The notes beneath the pieces were generated by a model, which did not search any database, was not told where the DNA came from, and saw only the letters and a list, made by a program, of their open reading frames with translations. A stretch of 64,000 nucleotides of DNA. Origin: Azotosporobacter soli. GTDB lineage: Bacteria > Bacillota > Negativicutes > SG130. Position numbers and translations under genes: made by a program. Below, in pieces: positions 63,814 through 64,000 of the stretch. The stretch is from the NCBI RefSeq assembly GCF_030542965.1, contig NZ_JAUAOA010000015.1:1-64000 (forward strand), given 5' to 3'. Position 1 is the first letter of the stretch. Every line of letters begins with the position of its first letter.

Positions 63814-64000
63814 GTGGCTGTTAGTGTTGCGAAAAAGCCGATAGTACTGATTGTCGATGACGAACCGGGAAGCGTCAAAATACTTCTGGAACTGCTGCGT
63901 TTTGATTACCGTATTCGCGTCGCCAATGACGGAGAAAAGGCGCTCAAAATCGTCTTCGCAGAAGAAAAACCGGATTTGATATTGCTGGATGTCATGATGC
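63814..64000 (+). CDS. Response regulator, receiver domain, 3' end outside window
   Basis: Partial gene running off the right edge, at least 62 residues. The receiver pattern is clear: PIVLIVDDEPGSVKILLELL with the acidic pair, ANDGEKALKIV and LILLDVMM with the phospho-Asp. Nothing of the output domain is visible. GGAGG at 63801-63805 fits GTG 63814 (eight-base spacing) better than ATG 63808 (two bases). It begins 13 bases after the hybrid kinase stop, so it is probably its partner. Confidence 0.88.
   Translation, partial: MAVSVAKKPIVLIVDDEPGSVKILLELLRFDYRIRVANDGEKALKIVFAEEKPDLILLDVMM

Overview
The window looks like a chromosome segment of an anaerobic, low-to-mid-GC bacterium of the Firmicutes, most plausibly a diderm Negativicutes member of the Sporomusaceae type. 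This is an inference; no rRNA or tRNA is present to confirm it. Supporting signs are a one-chain pyruvate:ferredoxin oxidoreductase, a B12-dependent ribonucleotide reductase, RNase J, LicT/RAT antitermination, a perfect CIRCE element, strong AGGAGG-type ribosome binding sites and several TTG/GTG starts. A heptosyltransferase-like fold protein hints at an outer envelope. Nothing looks like a phage, insertion sequence or CRISPR array.

Layout. 0-7 kb: amino-acid permease (cut by the left edge), pyruvate:ferredoxin oxidoreductase, and a serine/aromatic-type amino-acid transporter on the minus strand. 7-11.5 kb: M42 aminopeptidase, then a Crp/Fnr regulator with two DUF969/DUF979 membrane proteins and pyroglutamyl peptidase, a likely 5-oxoproline uptake and release module. 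11.6-20 kb: nrdJ under two NrdR boxes, fapA, a thioesterase, an unknown small protein, htpG under CIRCE, and a DHH phosphoesterase. 20-29 kb: RNase J, an aldose-epimerase-like protein, a TPR/glycosyltransferase-like protein, a GlcNAc/glucose-type PTS operon (IIA, LicT, IICB) with a clear promoter, RAT and terminator, then manA. 29-37 kb: a visibly more AT-rich three-gene run of FAD oxidoreductase, carotenoid-hydratase/AttH-like protein and a 1656-residue Ser/Thr kinase-ATPase-GAF-diguanylate cyclase. 37-48 kb: TauE/SafE permease, RluA-type pseudouridine synthase, YitT protein, a folT-modA-msrA-Fe/S run, two small minus-strand proteins, a GGDEF/HD-GYP protein and a SARP-like ATPase regulator. 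48-57.3 kb: a complete histidine-utilisation operon (hutG-hutU-hutI-ftcD-fchA-permease-hutH). 57.3-64 kb: two Cache-type sensor kinases, a GNAT acetyltransferase, a 58-residue small protein and the start of a response regulator.

The genes fit an amino-acid-fermenting lifestyle: import of amino acids, histidine breakdown to glutamate plus one-carbon units on tetrahydrofolate, 5-oxoproline recycling and pyruvate oxidation through ferredoxin. Signalling is heavy on c-di-GMP (two GGDEF proteins) and on sensors with extracellular Cache domains.

The most interesting items are (1) a dispersed palindromic repeat with four copies and two fragments in the intergenic gaps, close to terminators; (2) the FAD-oxidoreductase/AttH-like/kinase-cyclase locus, whose pathway I cannot name; (3) a PTS leader with a RAT-terminator followed by a second, possibly switchable terminator; and (4) a hut operon that encodes both known routes for formimidoylglutamate.
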